Part shown: in pieces, positions 1-6,202 of the stretch
Position numbering within the stretch: the first letter of the stretch is position 1
Layout: every line of letters begins with the position of its first letter
NCBI GenBank assembly: GCA_016794765.1
Contig: JAEUJG010000347.1
Coordinates: forward strand, 1-10,825
Source: Spirochaetaceae bacterium
GTDB lineage: Bacteria; Spirochaetota; Spirochaetia; Treponematales; Rectinemataceae
Direction: 5' to 3'
Length of the DNA: 10,825 bases
Notes under the pieces: generated by a model
What the model was told of the DNA's origin: nothing
Seen by the model: the letters and a program-made list of their open reading frames with translations, nothing else
Databases searched by the model: none
Position numbers and translations under genes: made by a program

Positions 1-788
1 ATCGAGCCGGAAAGGCTCGGGATCGGCGGTGTCGTGTCCACGACCAGGCTCAAGGTGGCGCCATCGCTGCTGGTCAAGCCCGCGAGGGCGTCGACCGCCG
101 CGCCGGCCTCGGTCAGGATCGTATAGGTTCCTTCGCCGGGCAGGGTCAGGCGGGCGGTGTACGTGGATCCGCCGCCGCCAAAACCGCTGAACACCGCGCC
201 CGCGGGGCCCTGCACCGTGGTGCGGTTCGGCGTGTCGCCGCTCGTCGGGGCAAAGCCGCTTACCGCCTCCGTGAAGTTGAAGGTGAGGTCGAAGACCGTC
301 GAGGAGCTCGGGCTCGCGGGACTGGCGCCGATCGCGAGGCTCAAGGCGTCTGGATTGAAGATCCAGTCGAAGGCGACGGCGTCGTTGCCGTCGCCGGACG
401 AGTTCGTCACCGAGCCGGCGGGCAGGACAAAACCGGCCCGGCCTGCCGAGAGCGCGGTCAGGGTAAAGCTTGTGGCCGCGCCGGTGTTGTGAAAATCGGC
501 GATGGAGGCGTTTTCCGGGATCAGGCGCTCCGGGGCGGGCCAGGCTTCGTCGCTCCAAGCGATGGTGACGCCGAGCCGCCTGAAGGGGCTCGTGACGCCG
601 GCCGCCAGGCTCGGGCTCAGGCCGAGCGCGGCCTCGAGCTTCTTGCCGCGGCGGTCGGGGAGGTTCGGGTCGATTCGCGGATCGATGAGGAAGTTGCTGC
701 ATCCCGCGCCGGCCAGAAGTAGGACCGTGCCGAGGAGCAACGGAAGTTTCGGAGATCGTCCACGTTTGTTTCCGATCGGGGAAGTCAT
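1..788 (-). CDS. Lipoprotein with bacterial Ig-like domain (3' end beyond window)
   Basis: An open minus-strand frame with no stop before the left edge gives 262 visible residues. The N-terminus has basic residues, a hydrophobic stretch and a lipobox-like LLLAGAGC with the lipidation Cys at residue 30, so the product is probably membrane-anchored and exported. Residues about 80-135 are Ser/Thr/Gly-rich and unassigned. Residues about 150-245 look like a bacterial Ig-like domain (Big_12-like): a beta-strand pattern with FNFTEAVSGF near its start and GTYTILTEAGAAVDALAGL near its end. The following VVDTTPP is a typical junction between such repeats, so more Ig domains probably lie beyond the window. 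The ATG at 788 follows GGGAG by five bases; an ATG nine bases further upstream is less favoured. The gene starts 21 bases after the barrel-protein gene and is probably its operon partner. A surface or periplasmic adhesion or structural role is inference. Confidence 0.8.
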   Translation of the reverse strand, partial: MTSPIGNKRGRSPKLPLLLGTVLLLAGAGCSNFLIDPRIDPNLPDRRGKKLEAALGLSPSLAAGVTSPFRRLGVTIAWSDEAWPAPERLIPENASIADFHNTGAATSFTLTALSAGRAGFVLPAGSVTNSSGDGNDAVAFDWIFNPDALSLAIGASPASPSSSTVFDLTFNFTEAVSGFAPTSGDTPNRTTVQGPAGAVFSGFGGGGSTYTARLTLPGEGTYTILTEAGAAVDALAGLTSSDGATLSLVVDTTPPIPSLSGS

Positions 789-809
789 GTGCGCTCCCAT
801 GGTCGCCGG

Positions 810-1523
810 CTAGCGACCGAGCTTGAGCCGGGCGCCGGCTTCGATGCCGGCCTGAAAGCCCCAGTAGGCCCGGCTCGGGAAAAGGCGGATTCCCGGAGCC
901 AGGACAAGGGACCAGCGCGAACCGCGCCCTCCGGGGCCGAAATCCAGCGCGAGCTCCGCGGAGTAGAATTGATCGGCGTAGGCGATCCAGGTGACGGCGG
1001 TCTCGAGTTCGTTGAGGCTGGCCCGCGCCAGATGAACCACGAGGCCGGCGCCCAGCCGGGGGACCAGGCTGAGCTTGGCCGCGGGCAGGGGAAAGCGCCA
1101 ACCGGAGCGGAGGAGCGCATGGCCGCGAAGAAGACTTTCGATGTAGGGGTTTCCGCTGGCCAACAGGTCGAAACCGGCGGTGAGACCGAGCTCGATCGGA
1201 CTGTTCGCGATTCGTGCGGCCAATTCAAGGGAAAGGCCTCCGCCCGACACCGCATAGCCGCGGTAGCGGCCGACGGGCAGGTCGAAGGATAGGCCCACGC
1301 CGAGACGCGGGTTGTTGAGGAAGCGCGGCGCGGGCGCCGCAGGTTCGGGTGACGGTACGGGCGCCGCCGGTTCGGGCGCCGGTTCCGGATCAGCCGCCGG
1401 CGTCGAGGCCGCGGATAACGCCTCGGCCGTGGCGATCGGCGTCGCCGATTCGGGTATTTCTTGGGCGAACAGCAACGTTGAGCTCAGGTAAAGCAGCGAA
1501 AAGGCCAGTTGGCTCGTACGCAT
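810..1523 (-). CDS. Predicted outer-membrane beta-barrel protein
   Basis: Encodes 237 aa. A signal peptide covers residues 1-20 (cleavage near LLFA|QE). A Pro/Ala/Glu-rich linker spans about 25-66, with repeated PEPAAP-type units. Residues about 68-237 alternate hydrophobic and polar residues, with Gly and aromatic turns (LGVGLSFDLPVG, SLVPRLGAGLVVHL, WSLVLAPGIRLFPS, YWGFQAGIEAGARLKL), as expected for a small outer-membrane barrel of 8-10 strands. The frame stays open upstream to 1637, but that part crosses the AT-rich promoter. The ATG at 1523 is chosen because AAGGAG lies just upstream and the signal peptide begins there. The final residue is Arg, not the C-terminal Phe of proteobacterial barrels. 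The linker could reach peptidoglycan or hold a partner. No specific family was recognised; function unknown. Confidence 0.75.
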   Translation of the reverse strand: MRTSQLAFSLLYLSSTLLFAQEIPESATPIATAEALSAASTPAADPEPAPEPAAPVPSPEPAAPAPRFLNNPRLGVGLSFDLPVGRYRGYAVSGGGLSLELAARIANSPIELGLTAGFDLLASGNPYIESLLRGHALLRSGWRFPLPAAKLSLVPRLGAGLVVHLARASLNELETAVTWIAYADQFYSAELALDFGPGGRGSRWSLVLAPGIRLFPSRAYWGFQAGIEAGARLKLGR

Positions 1524-1589
1524 AGGCTCCTTGTCTGCCGCGGCGCTGTTTGGCGATCTGAAAAATGGATAACTGAATGTGACATATTT

Positions 1590-1619
1590 AATATAATAGA
1601 GAATTACAAAGACTGTCAA
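1590..1619 (-). promoter_or_regulatory. Sigma70-type promoter of the barrel/lipoprotein operon
   Basis: Read on the minus strand, a perfect -35 TTGACA (1619-1614) is separated by 18 bases from a -10 TATATT (1595-1590, five of six matches). It lies in a sharply AT-rich patch (about 1560-1640) within GC-rich surroundings. Transcription would start near 1583, about 60 bases before the ATG at 1523. A small palindrome, CAATATTG (1617-1624), overlaps the -35 edge and could be a regulator site, though this is weak. Confidence 0.6.
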
Positions 1620-1685
1620 TATTGTCGGAAATAGCAAAAAAGCCTCGTCAAGGATGGAGCGGGGTCGGCCACGCGGCAGGAAGGA

Positions 1686-1705
1686 TTGCTTGACACGTCA
1701 AGCAA
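1686..1705 (+). promoter_or_regulatory. Putative MarR operator 1 (palindrome over -35)
   Basis: TTGCTTGACACGTCAAGCAA has perfect 8-bp arms (TTGCTTGA/TCAAGCAA) around a 4-bp centre. The size and symmetry are typical of MarR-family operators. It contains the -35 hexamer TTGACA of the plus-strand promoter, so binding would block RNA polymerase. The likely ligand is the MarR protein encoded at 2447-2878; that assignment is inference from position and autoregulation in the family. Confidence 0.6.
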
Positions 1706-1719
1706 ATTGAAGGAATACT
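1690..1719 (+). promoter_or_regulatory. Promoter of the HXXEE-marR operon
   Basis: The -35 TTGACA (1690-1695) is perfect. With an 18-base spacer, AATACT (1714-1719) is a moderate -10 with four of six matches. Predicted initiation near 1726 falls inside the second palindrome. The leader to the ATG at 1848 is then about 120 bases and includes the GC-only repeat. Confidence 0.5.
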
Positions 1720-1737
1720 GCTTGAGTAGTCAAACAT
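1718..1737 (+). promoter_or_regulatory. Putative MarR operator 2 (palindrome over transcription start)
   Basis: CTGCTTGA-gtag-TCAAACAT repeats the architecture of the palindrome at 1686-1705. The core TGCTTGA/TCAAACA has one mismatch, and the TTGA-N4-TCAA centre is shared. The two centres are 32 bp apart, about three DNA turns, so two dimers would bind on the same face. It covers the expected start site of the HXXEE-marR transcript. Confidence 0.5.
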
Positions 1738-1745
1738 ATTCGGTC

Positions 1746-1800
1746 GCCGGCGCGCGGCCGGCGCGCGGCCGGCGCGGCGGCCGGCGCGGCGGCCGGCGCG
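1746..1800 (+). repeat. GC-only 11-12 bp tandem repeat in the leader
   Basis: Five head-to-tail units begin with GCCGGCGCG: two of 11 bp (GCCGGCGCGCG), two of 12 bp (GCCGGCGCGGCG) and a final truncated 9-bp unit. The array contains only G and C and lies between the second operator and the HXXEE start codon. Unit length changes from 11 to 12 halfway, which suggests slippage or unequal duplication. The RNA would fold strongly, since each GCCGGC is self-complementary, and could affect translation or elongation. Confidence 0.85.
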
Positions 1801-1847
1801 GGGAAGCATGCCGCGATCCGCGACGAAGCGAAAACCAAGGAGTTCCC

Positions 1848-2450
1848 ATGAATTTCCGGAAGGTCAACCATCTTTGGCAGAGCCTTGCCCTCCTGTTGGC
1901 TCCGATCATCCTGACCTTGTTGCTCGTGTTCCGGCGGGAAATGTCGCCGTGGACCTGGATGCTCGCCCTTCACCTGCCGTTCCTCATGTTCCACGAAATC
2001 GAGGAATATGTCCTGTCGCCCATGAGCTTCAAGGAGTTCTTCAACACCAAGTCGCCCCTGGGCTCGGGACGGGATCCAGAGTATCCCCTGGACGAAGCCT
2101 ACGTTTTCCAGGTCAACATCGGCATCGCCTGGCCCGTCGTCATCGCCGGAGCCGCGCTCGCCGACCTGGCCCCGTGGATGGGCATGGCGATGATCTGGTT
2201 CGAAATCATCATCAACAACATCATGCACACCGTCTTTTTCCAGGGCGGGAGGAAACCAACCTACAATCCGGGCCTCGTCACGAACTGCCTTGTCCTCGTG
2301 CCGTATTGCGTGCTGGCCATCGTGACGGCGGCTGGTTTCTTTCGCTGGTGGGACTGGGGGCTCTCGCTGGTCCTGGGCGCCGGCCTGGCCGCCGTCCTCG
2401 GTTCCAAGACCCGCGTCCGACTCAAATCGCGGCCGGACGGGGACGCGTGA
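1848..2450 (+). CDS. HXXEE domain-containing integral membrane protein
   Basis: Encodes 200 aa. The signature of the HXXEE family, HEIEEY, is at residues 49-54 (H49, E52, E53) after a first helix (about 11-28) and a second (about 37-48). Further helices lie at about 90-107, 112-130, 144-164 and 169-185. Other polar intramembrane features are NNIMH (N123-H127) and YNPGLVT (139-145), also usual in this family. The biochemical role of HXXEE proteins is unknown; conserved His/Glu in the membrane suggests metal or proton chemistry (inference). The frame is open upstream to 1686, but the ATG at 1848 has AAGGAG five bases upstream, while earlier codons encode only the GC repeat as Arg/Gly. It overlaps marR by 4 bp (GTGA), so the two are translationally coupled and probably controlled by the palindromes at 1686-1737. 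Confidence 0.88.
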   Translation: MNFRKVNHLWQSLALLLAPIILTLLLVFRREMSPWTWMLALHLPFLMFHEIEEYVLSPMSFKEFFNTKSPLGSGRDPEYPLDEAYVFQVNIGIAWPVVIAGAALADLAPWMGMAMIWFEIIINNIMHTVFFQGGRKPTYNPGLVTNCLVLVPYCVLAIVTAAGFFRWWDWGLSLVLGAGLAAVLGSKTRVRLKSRPDGDA

Positions 2451-2878
2451 TCGTCAACCGAAAGGTCGGCGCCCTCTTCCGCATGGGCGACGCCTTCCTG
2501 AACCGCGAGCTCGAAGCGACGGGCCTGACGAGCGGCTCGGCCTACCTGGTGCTTGAGCTCGCCGCGGGCGGCACGCTCAACCTGACCGAGCTGTCTCGTC
2601 GCGTCGGCGTCGACCGCGCGCACAGCACGCGGATGGCGCGGCTGCTCGAGGAGGGGGGCTTCATTCACCGGACGACCGATCCCGACGACGGCCGGGGAAC
2701 CCTCCTCTCGCTCAGCGCCAAGGGCCGCCACGCGGCAGCGGCCGTCGAGAAGGCCATGCTCGCGTGGGTCGCCCTCATTACCGAGGGGGTCGCGCCGGAA
2801 GACCTCGCGGCGACCGGCCGGTCCTTCGACCGCTTCTACGAGAACGCCGTGGCCGCCCAAAGCCCCTCGGCCCGCTGA
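2447..2878 (+). CDS. MarR-family transcriptional regulator
   Basis: Encodes 143 aa, the usual family length. The winged helix-turn-helix spans about residues 28-98: LTSGSAYLVLELA, then the HTH LNLTELSRRVGVDRAHSTRMARLLEEGG (45-71, recognition helix about 55-68), then the wing with the MarR hallmark DPDDGRGTLLSLSAKG (78-93; D81, R83). Helices 1-25 and 97-140 form the dimer interface. The start is GTG at 2447, overlapping the stop of the HXXEE gene (GTGA); GGGGA lies four bases upstream. An ATG at 2483 would remove part of helix 1. The product probably represses its own operon through the two palindromes at 1686-1737. The ligand is unknown. Confidence 0.9.
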   Translation: MIVNRKVGALFRMGDAFLNRELEATGLTSGSAYLVLELAAGGTLNLTELSRRVGVDRAHSTRMARLLEEGGFIHRTTDPDDGRGTLLSLSAKGRHAAAAVEKAMLAWVALITEGVAPEDLAATGRSFDRFYENAVAAQSPSAR

Positions 2879-2942
2879 ACGGCGGGGCGGGGAGCCGAGG
2901 AGCGCCGACGGCGGCGCAGCGCCCCGGCCGGTCAGGTTTCGC
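2879..2942. other. Short convergent intergenic gap
   Basis: This 64-base GC-rich gap separates the ends of marR (plus) and the SDR gene (minus). Distant GGGGCG/CGCCCC arms could pair, but there is no T-tract on either strand, so no convincing intrinsic terminator is visible. Confidence 0.5.
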
Positions 2943-3722
2943 TCAACGCGTGCAGATCATCCCGCCGTCGATGAAGAGCGTCTCCCCGTTGACGTAGGCG
3001 GCCGCGTCGGAGCAGAGGAAGAGGACGCCGGCCGCGATGTCTCCGGGCGTCGCGATGCGGCGGGCGGGGATCTTGGCCTCGAACTCCGCGGCCTGGTCGG
3101 GATCGCCGAGCATGTTCTTCGTGAGGCCGGTCAGGACCATGCCCGGACCGACGGCGTTCACGTTGATGCGGTAGCCGGCAAGGTCGGCGGCCATACCCTG
3201 GGTCATCATCTTGGCGGCGCCCTTCGACGCGTTGTAGATGCTCTGCCCTTGGCCGGCGATGACCGACATGATGGAGGTGATGTTGACGATCTTGCCGTAG
3301 TCGCGGTCCATCATAGAGGGCAGCACGGCCCGGGAGAAGTGGAAGATCGAGCGCACGTTGATGTCCATCACGCGGTCGTATTCCTCGTCCTCCATCATCG
3401 CGAAGGGGACGAACTGGCCCGTGCCCGCGTTGTTCACGAGGATGTCGACGGGGCCGAGGGCGGCCGCGGCGGCGGCCGCGAAGGAGAAGACCTCGTCCTT
3501 CCGGGACACGTCCACCTTGCCCCGGTGGCATTTCCGGCCGAGCGCCAGGATTTCGGCCTCCGCCGACTTGAGTCCCTCCTCGTTGAGATCGCATATCGCG
3601 ACGTTGGATCCCTCCACCGCGAGTCCGACGGCGGAGGCGCGGCCGATGCCGGAGGCCGCTCCCGTGACGATGGCCGTCCTGCCCTTGAAGCGGTAGGCCC
3701 TTTTCTCCTCGGCTTCGGTCAT
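2943..3722 (-). CDS. Short-chain dehydrogenase/reductase, FabG-like
   Basis: Encodes 259 aa, typical of classical SDRs. The Rossmann cofactor motif TGAASGIG is at residues 20-27. Asp45 ends strand beta2 (VAICDLN), which favours NAD(H) over NADP(H). NNAG is at 97-100. The catalytic residues are Ser150 (NITSIMS), Tyr163 and Lys167 (YNASK); the PG turn is at 193-194. The C-terminus carries the usual VNGETLFIDGG. It would oxidise or reduce a hydroxyl/keto group, most plausibly on an acyl-CoA given its neighbours. The ATG at 3722 overlaps the preceding stop (ATGA), with AAAGGAG eight bases upstream, so it is translationally coupled as the last gene of the seven-gene operon. Substrate is unknown; in anaerobic toluene breakdown a comparable SDR (BbsCD) acts just before a DUF35-thiolase pair (BbsAB). 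Confidence 0.92.
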   Translation of the reverse strand: MTEAEEKRAYRFKGRTAIVTGAASGIGRASAVGLAVEGSNVAICDLNEEGLKSAEAEILALGRKCHRGKVDVSRKDEVFSFAAAAAAALGPVDILVNNAGTGQFVPFAMMEDEEYDRVMDINVRSIFHFSRAVLPSMMDRDYGKIVNITSIMSVIAGQGQSIYNASKGAAKMMTQGMAADLAGYRINVNAVGPGMVLTGLTKNMLGDPDQAAEFEAKIPARRIATPGDIAAGVLFLCSDAAAYVNGETLFIDGGMICTR

Positions 3723-4537
3723 GTCGACGCTCCTTTTTCCGCGCCCGAGCCCGCCGCGGCCGGAAGGCCGGCGTGGGGGCGCGCGACGCCGGCGATGAGG
3801 CCCTCCCGGGCCTTCCGCCACACCAGGAAGGCCGCCGCGAGGAAGCTCCCCTGCGTGGCCAGGTTCACGAACTGGTCAAGCCAGTTCATCAGGATCCGGT
3901 CCTCGAATCGCGCCTGGAGGGAGGGGGAGGCGAGCATGCCCATCGCCAGCATGCCGGCGACCGAGACGACGGCGAGGACGCCCGCCGCGGGCACCCCTTC
4001 CCTGAAGGAGAACCAGGCGAGGATGCCGACCGTCGCGAGTTGGAGGACGATCATCGCGACCATCGAGCCGAGCTTGACGGCGGCGAAATGGCCCGCCAGG
4101 AAGCCGGCGCCGGCGTTCTTGGCCAGGACGAGCCCGAAGGCCAGGCCCAGGAAGAGGCCGACAGCGAAGGGCGATATCCAGGCGAGGGTCTCGGCCGTCT
4201 TGGTCCTTTCGCCGCGCGGGTCGCGGCCGGAATAGCGGCGGGCGCCCAGGATGATGGCGGTCGCCGTGGCCAGGAAGGCCGCCGCCATCATCGGGAACAT
4301 GTGGTCGTAGAGGAAGCCCGACTCGGTGACGGGCCGCGCGGCGATGGCGTCCAGGACCTTGGAAAGGGCCTTGAGGAAGCCCGAGAGGCCCGCGAGGAAG
4401 GCGCCGAACATGAACATGCCCGCGAGTTCGCGCTCGCCCATCTTGCGCATCATGCGGACGATGAACCAGGCCCCGCCGAGGTAGCAGAGCGTGGGGATGA
4501 AGTCCGCGAGGGCCATCGCGAGGCTGGCCTTTCCCAT
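3719..4537 (-). CDS. Seven-helix integral membrane protein of unknown function
   Basis: Encodes 272 aa. Hydrophobic segments lie at about residues 12-30, 37-57, 80-99, 120-140, 151-176, 183-203 and 222-240, giving about seven transmembrane helices with a short polar tail (about 241-272). No family was recognised. The ATG at 4537 overlaps the stop of the DUF35 gene (TGATG) and has AAGGAGG six bases upstream; the open frame continuing upstream to 4894 is a GC artefact. Its stop overlaps the SDR start by 4 bp. Being locked between soluble acyl-CoA enzymes suggests a membrane role for the pathway, such as substrate uptake, export, or anchoring the complex. That is inference only. Confidence 0.82.
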   Translation of the reverse strand: MGKASLAMALADFIPTLCYLGGAWFIVRMMRKMGERELAGMFMFGAFLAGLSGFLKALSKVLDAIAARPVTESGFLYDHMFPMMAAAFLATATAIILGARRYSGRDPRGERTKTAETLAWISPFAVGLFLGLAFGLVLAKNAGAGFLAGHFAAVKLGSMVAMIVLQLATVGILAWFSFREGVPAAGVLAVVSVAGMLAMGMLASPSLQARFEDRILMNWLDQFVNLATQGSFLAAAFLVWRKAREGLIAGVARPHAGLPAAAGSGAEKGAST

Positions 4538-4995
4538 CAGGCGCCTCCTTCCCGGTCCGGAACGAAGCGGAAGCCGTAGACCCAGGCGCCCGTGTCCTCC
4601 CGTCGGTGCTTGCGGAAGACGGCGCGGACGCGGAGTCCCGCGCCGACCTCCTCTTCGGGGCCGACGTCGACCACGTCGCCGAGGACGTGCGCGCCGTCGT
4701 CGAGCCGCACCACGACCATGCGGCGGGGGAGGTCGTCGCCGTAGCCCCAGGCGGGGAAGCCGAGGTCGTCCTTCACGTGGGCGACCACCTCGCCCCGGTC
4801 GGCGCAGACGTGGCTTTCCATCCGCCGTTCGTGGCAGGCGGGGCAGAGGAGGCCCTTGCGCGGCGGGAAATACACCCTGCCGCAGGCGCCGCACCTGGAT
4901 CCTTCGATCAGGTACCGTCCCCTCTTGCCGCGGTACCAGACCGCGCTCGAGAAGGTGTCCACGCGGACCAAGGCCTCGGGGAAATCCTGGCTCAT
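4537..4995 (-). CDS. DUF35 zinc-ribbon/OB-fold acyl-CoA-associated protein
   Basis: Encodes 152 aa. The rubredoxin-like zinc ribbon has Cys35, Cys38, Cys51 and Cys54 (C-x2-C-x12-C-x2-C: CGACG ... CPACH). An N-terminal helix precedes it, and an OB-fold follows at about 65-145 (GEVVAHVKDD, RRMVVVRLDDG, LRVRAVFRK, VYGFRFVP). DUF35 proteins are partners of thiolase-fold enzymes: they bridge thiolase and HMG-CoA synthase in archaea, form BbsA of benzoylsuccinyl-CoA thiolase, and form part of the ChsH2-Ltp2 steroid side-chain aldolase. The gene begins two bases after the thiolase-like stop, with AGGAGGT about seven bases before the ATG at 4995. The product is expected to bind the thiolase-like protein at 4998-6191 and perhaps the HMGCS-like protein too. 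Confidence 0.9.
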   Translation of the reverse strand: MSQDFPEALVRVDTFSSAVWYRGKRGRYLIEGSRCGACGRVYFPPRKGLLCPACHERRMESHVCADRGEVVAHVKDDLGFPAWGYGDDLPRRMVVVRLDDGAHVLGDVVDVGPEEEVGAGLRVRAVFRKHRREDTGAWVYGFRFVPDREGGA

Positions 4996-4997
4996 CT

Positions 4998-6191
4998 TCA
5001 CCACCTCCTCTGGACCACGCCCGCGACGTCGAGGGAGTGGTGGGTGCCGTAGGACGAGTTGACGCCGACGCGCGCGCCGTCCACCTGCCGTTCCCCGCAC
5101 TCGCCGCGGAGCTGCAGGAAGTTCTCGATGACGCCGGCCTGGAAGTCGCAGCCCACGGAGCCGTGGCCGAAGGCCGGCCCTCCTCCGTAGGTGTTCACCG
5201 GGCACTTGGAGCCGAGCGCCATGCCGCCGGAGCGGACGTAGTCCGCGCCCTTGCCGAGCGGCGCCAGGCCCAGGGCCTCGATCGCCATGAAGCCCTCGAA
5301 GGCGGTCAGGTCGTGGACCTGACAGACCCCCGCGTCGGCCGCGGTGACGCCGGCCATCGCGTAGGCTTCCTTCGCCGCGACCATGAGGCCGGACAACTCG
5401 GCCATGTCGAACCCGCGCAGGCCCTCCACGGGCCAGTCGTTGAAGTTGCCCATGTAGGGCGGCCGGTACGCGTAGGCCACGTCGAACTGGACGGGCTTGT
5501 CGGTGAAGCGCCCGGCGATCTCCTCGCCGCAGAGGACGAAGGCGCTCGCCACGCCGCCGCGGTTGGTGGCCTGGCGCTGGCGTTCGGCCTCCGGCGTGTC
5601 GGCGGAGAGCTCCTCCAGGCTGGGCATGGGCTTCGAATACTCGGCGGCCAGGGGGTTGCGGCGGGCGAACCAGTGGCACTGGTGGACCCAGCGGGCCGCG
5701 TCCTCGATCGTGGCGCCGTACTTCCGGCGGTAGTAGTCGTCGCGGAGGCCGCCGTAGTTGATGTGGGTGAGGCCCATGAGGTAATCGTAGTCGCAGTAGT
5801 TGCCCTCGGAGTTCATGGCCTCCATGGCGTCGTAGTTGTCCGAGCGCGCGAAGCCCAGGGACACGACGATGTCGCAGCGGCCCGAGGCGATGGCGTTCCA
5901 GGCGGCCCAGCTCGCGACCCCGTTGCCGGCGCAGGCGCTCGAGGTCACGAGGACGGGCTTGGGCGCGAGGGCCAGGGCGTCGGCCACCTGGGGGCCGATC
6001 GAGGAGTCCACGATGGTGCGGTCGTTGTAGGCGACGCAGGCCAGGTCCACCTCGCGCGGCTTCACGCCCGCGGCGTCCAGGGCCAGGCAATAGGCCTCGG
6101 TCGCGAGTTCGCGCCAGGTCCAGTCCATCGGTATTGAAGGTGGCGTCACGGCGCCGCCGAGCATCATCACCTTGCGGAAGGTCTTGCCCAT
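4998..6191 (-). CDS. Thiolase-like protein (SCP-x/lipid-transfer type)
   Basis: Encodes 397 aa, the usual size for thiolase-fold enzymes. The nucleophile is probably Cys87 in TSSACAGNG, at the start of a long helix (SWAAWNAIASG). The second half has HDLTAFE (H293, the HDxF-type motif of SCP-x/lipid-transfer thiolases), N333 in NTYGGG and H343 in GHGSVG, equivalent to the thiolase GHP histidine. The C-terminal CxG cysteine of normal thiolases is absent; that region reads NSSYGTHHSL (379-387). This favours SCP-x, Ltp2-like aldolase or DUF35-dependent enzymes over a FadA-type thiolase. The ATG at 6191 has AAGGGG six bases upstream. It lies 11 bases after the HMGCS-like gene. It may make or break a C-C bond on an acyl-CoA; substrate unknown. 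Confidence 0.85.
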   Translation of the reverse strand: MGKTFRKVMMLGGAVTPPSIPMDWTWRELATEAYCLALDAAGVKPREVDLACVAYNDRTIVDSSIGPQVADALALAPKPVLVTSSACAGNGVASWAAWNAIASGRCDIVVSLGFARSDNYDAMEAMNSEGNYCDYDYLMGLTHINYGGLRDDYYRRKYGATIEDAARWVHQCHWFARRNPLAAEYSKPMPSLEELSADTPEAERQRQATNRGGVASAFVLCGEEIAGRFTDKPVQFDVAYAYRPPYMGNFNDWPVEGLRGFDMAELSGLMVAAKEAYAMAGVTAADAGVCQVHDLTAFEGFMAIEALGLAPLGKGADYVRSGGMALGSKCPVNTYGGGPAFGHGSVGCDFQAGVIENFLQLRGECGERQVDGARVGVNSSYGTHHSLDVAGVVQRRW

Positions 6192-6202
6192 GGCCTGCCC
6201 CT

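Noticed and set aside
1617..1624. CAATATTG palindrome overlapping the minus-strand -35 as an operator
   Set aside because: Only 8 bp in an AT-rich patch; too short to assign to a regulator and unlike the MarR palindromes nearby.
4491..6137. Long plus-strand open frame opposite the DUF35 and thiolase-like genes
   Set aside because: It is Arg/Gly/Ala/Val-rich with no domain, and the opposite strand encodes clear conserved enzymes; a GC-rich antisense shadow.
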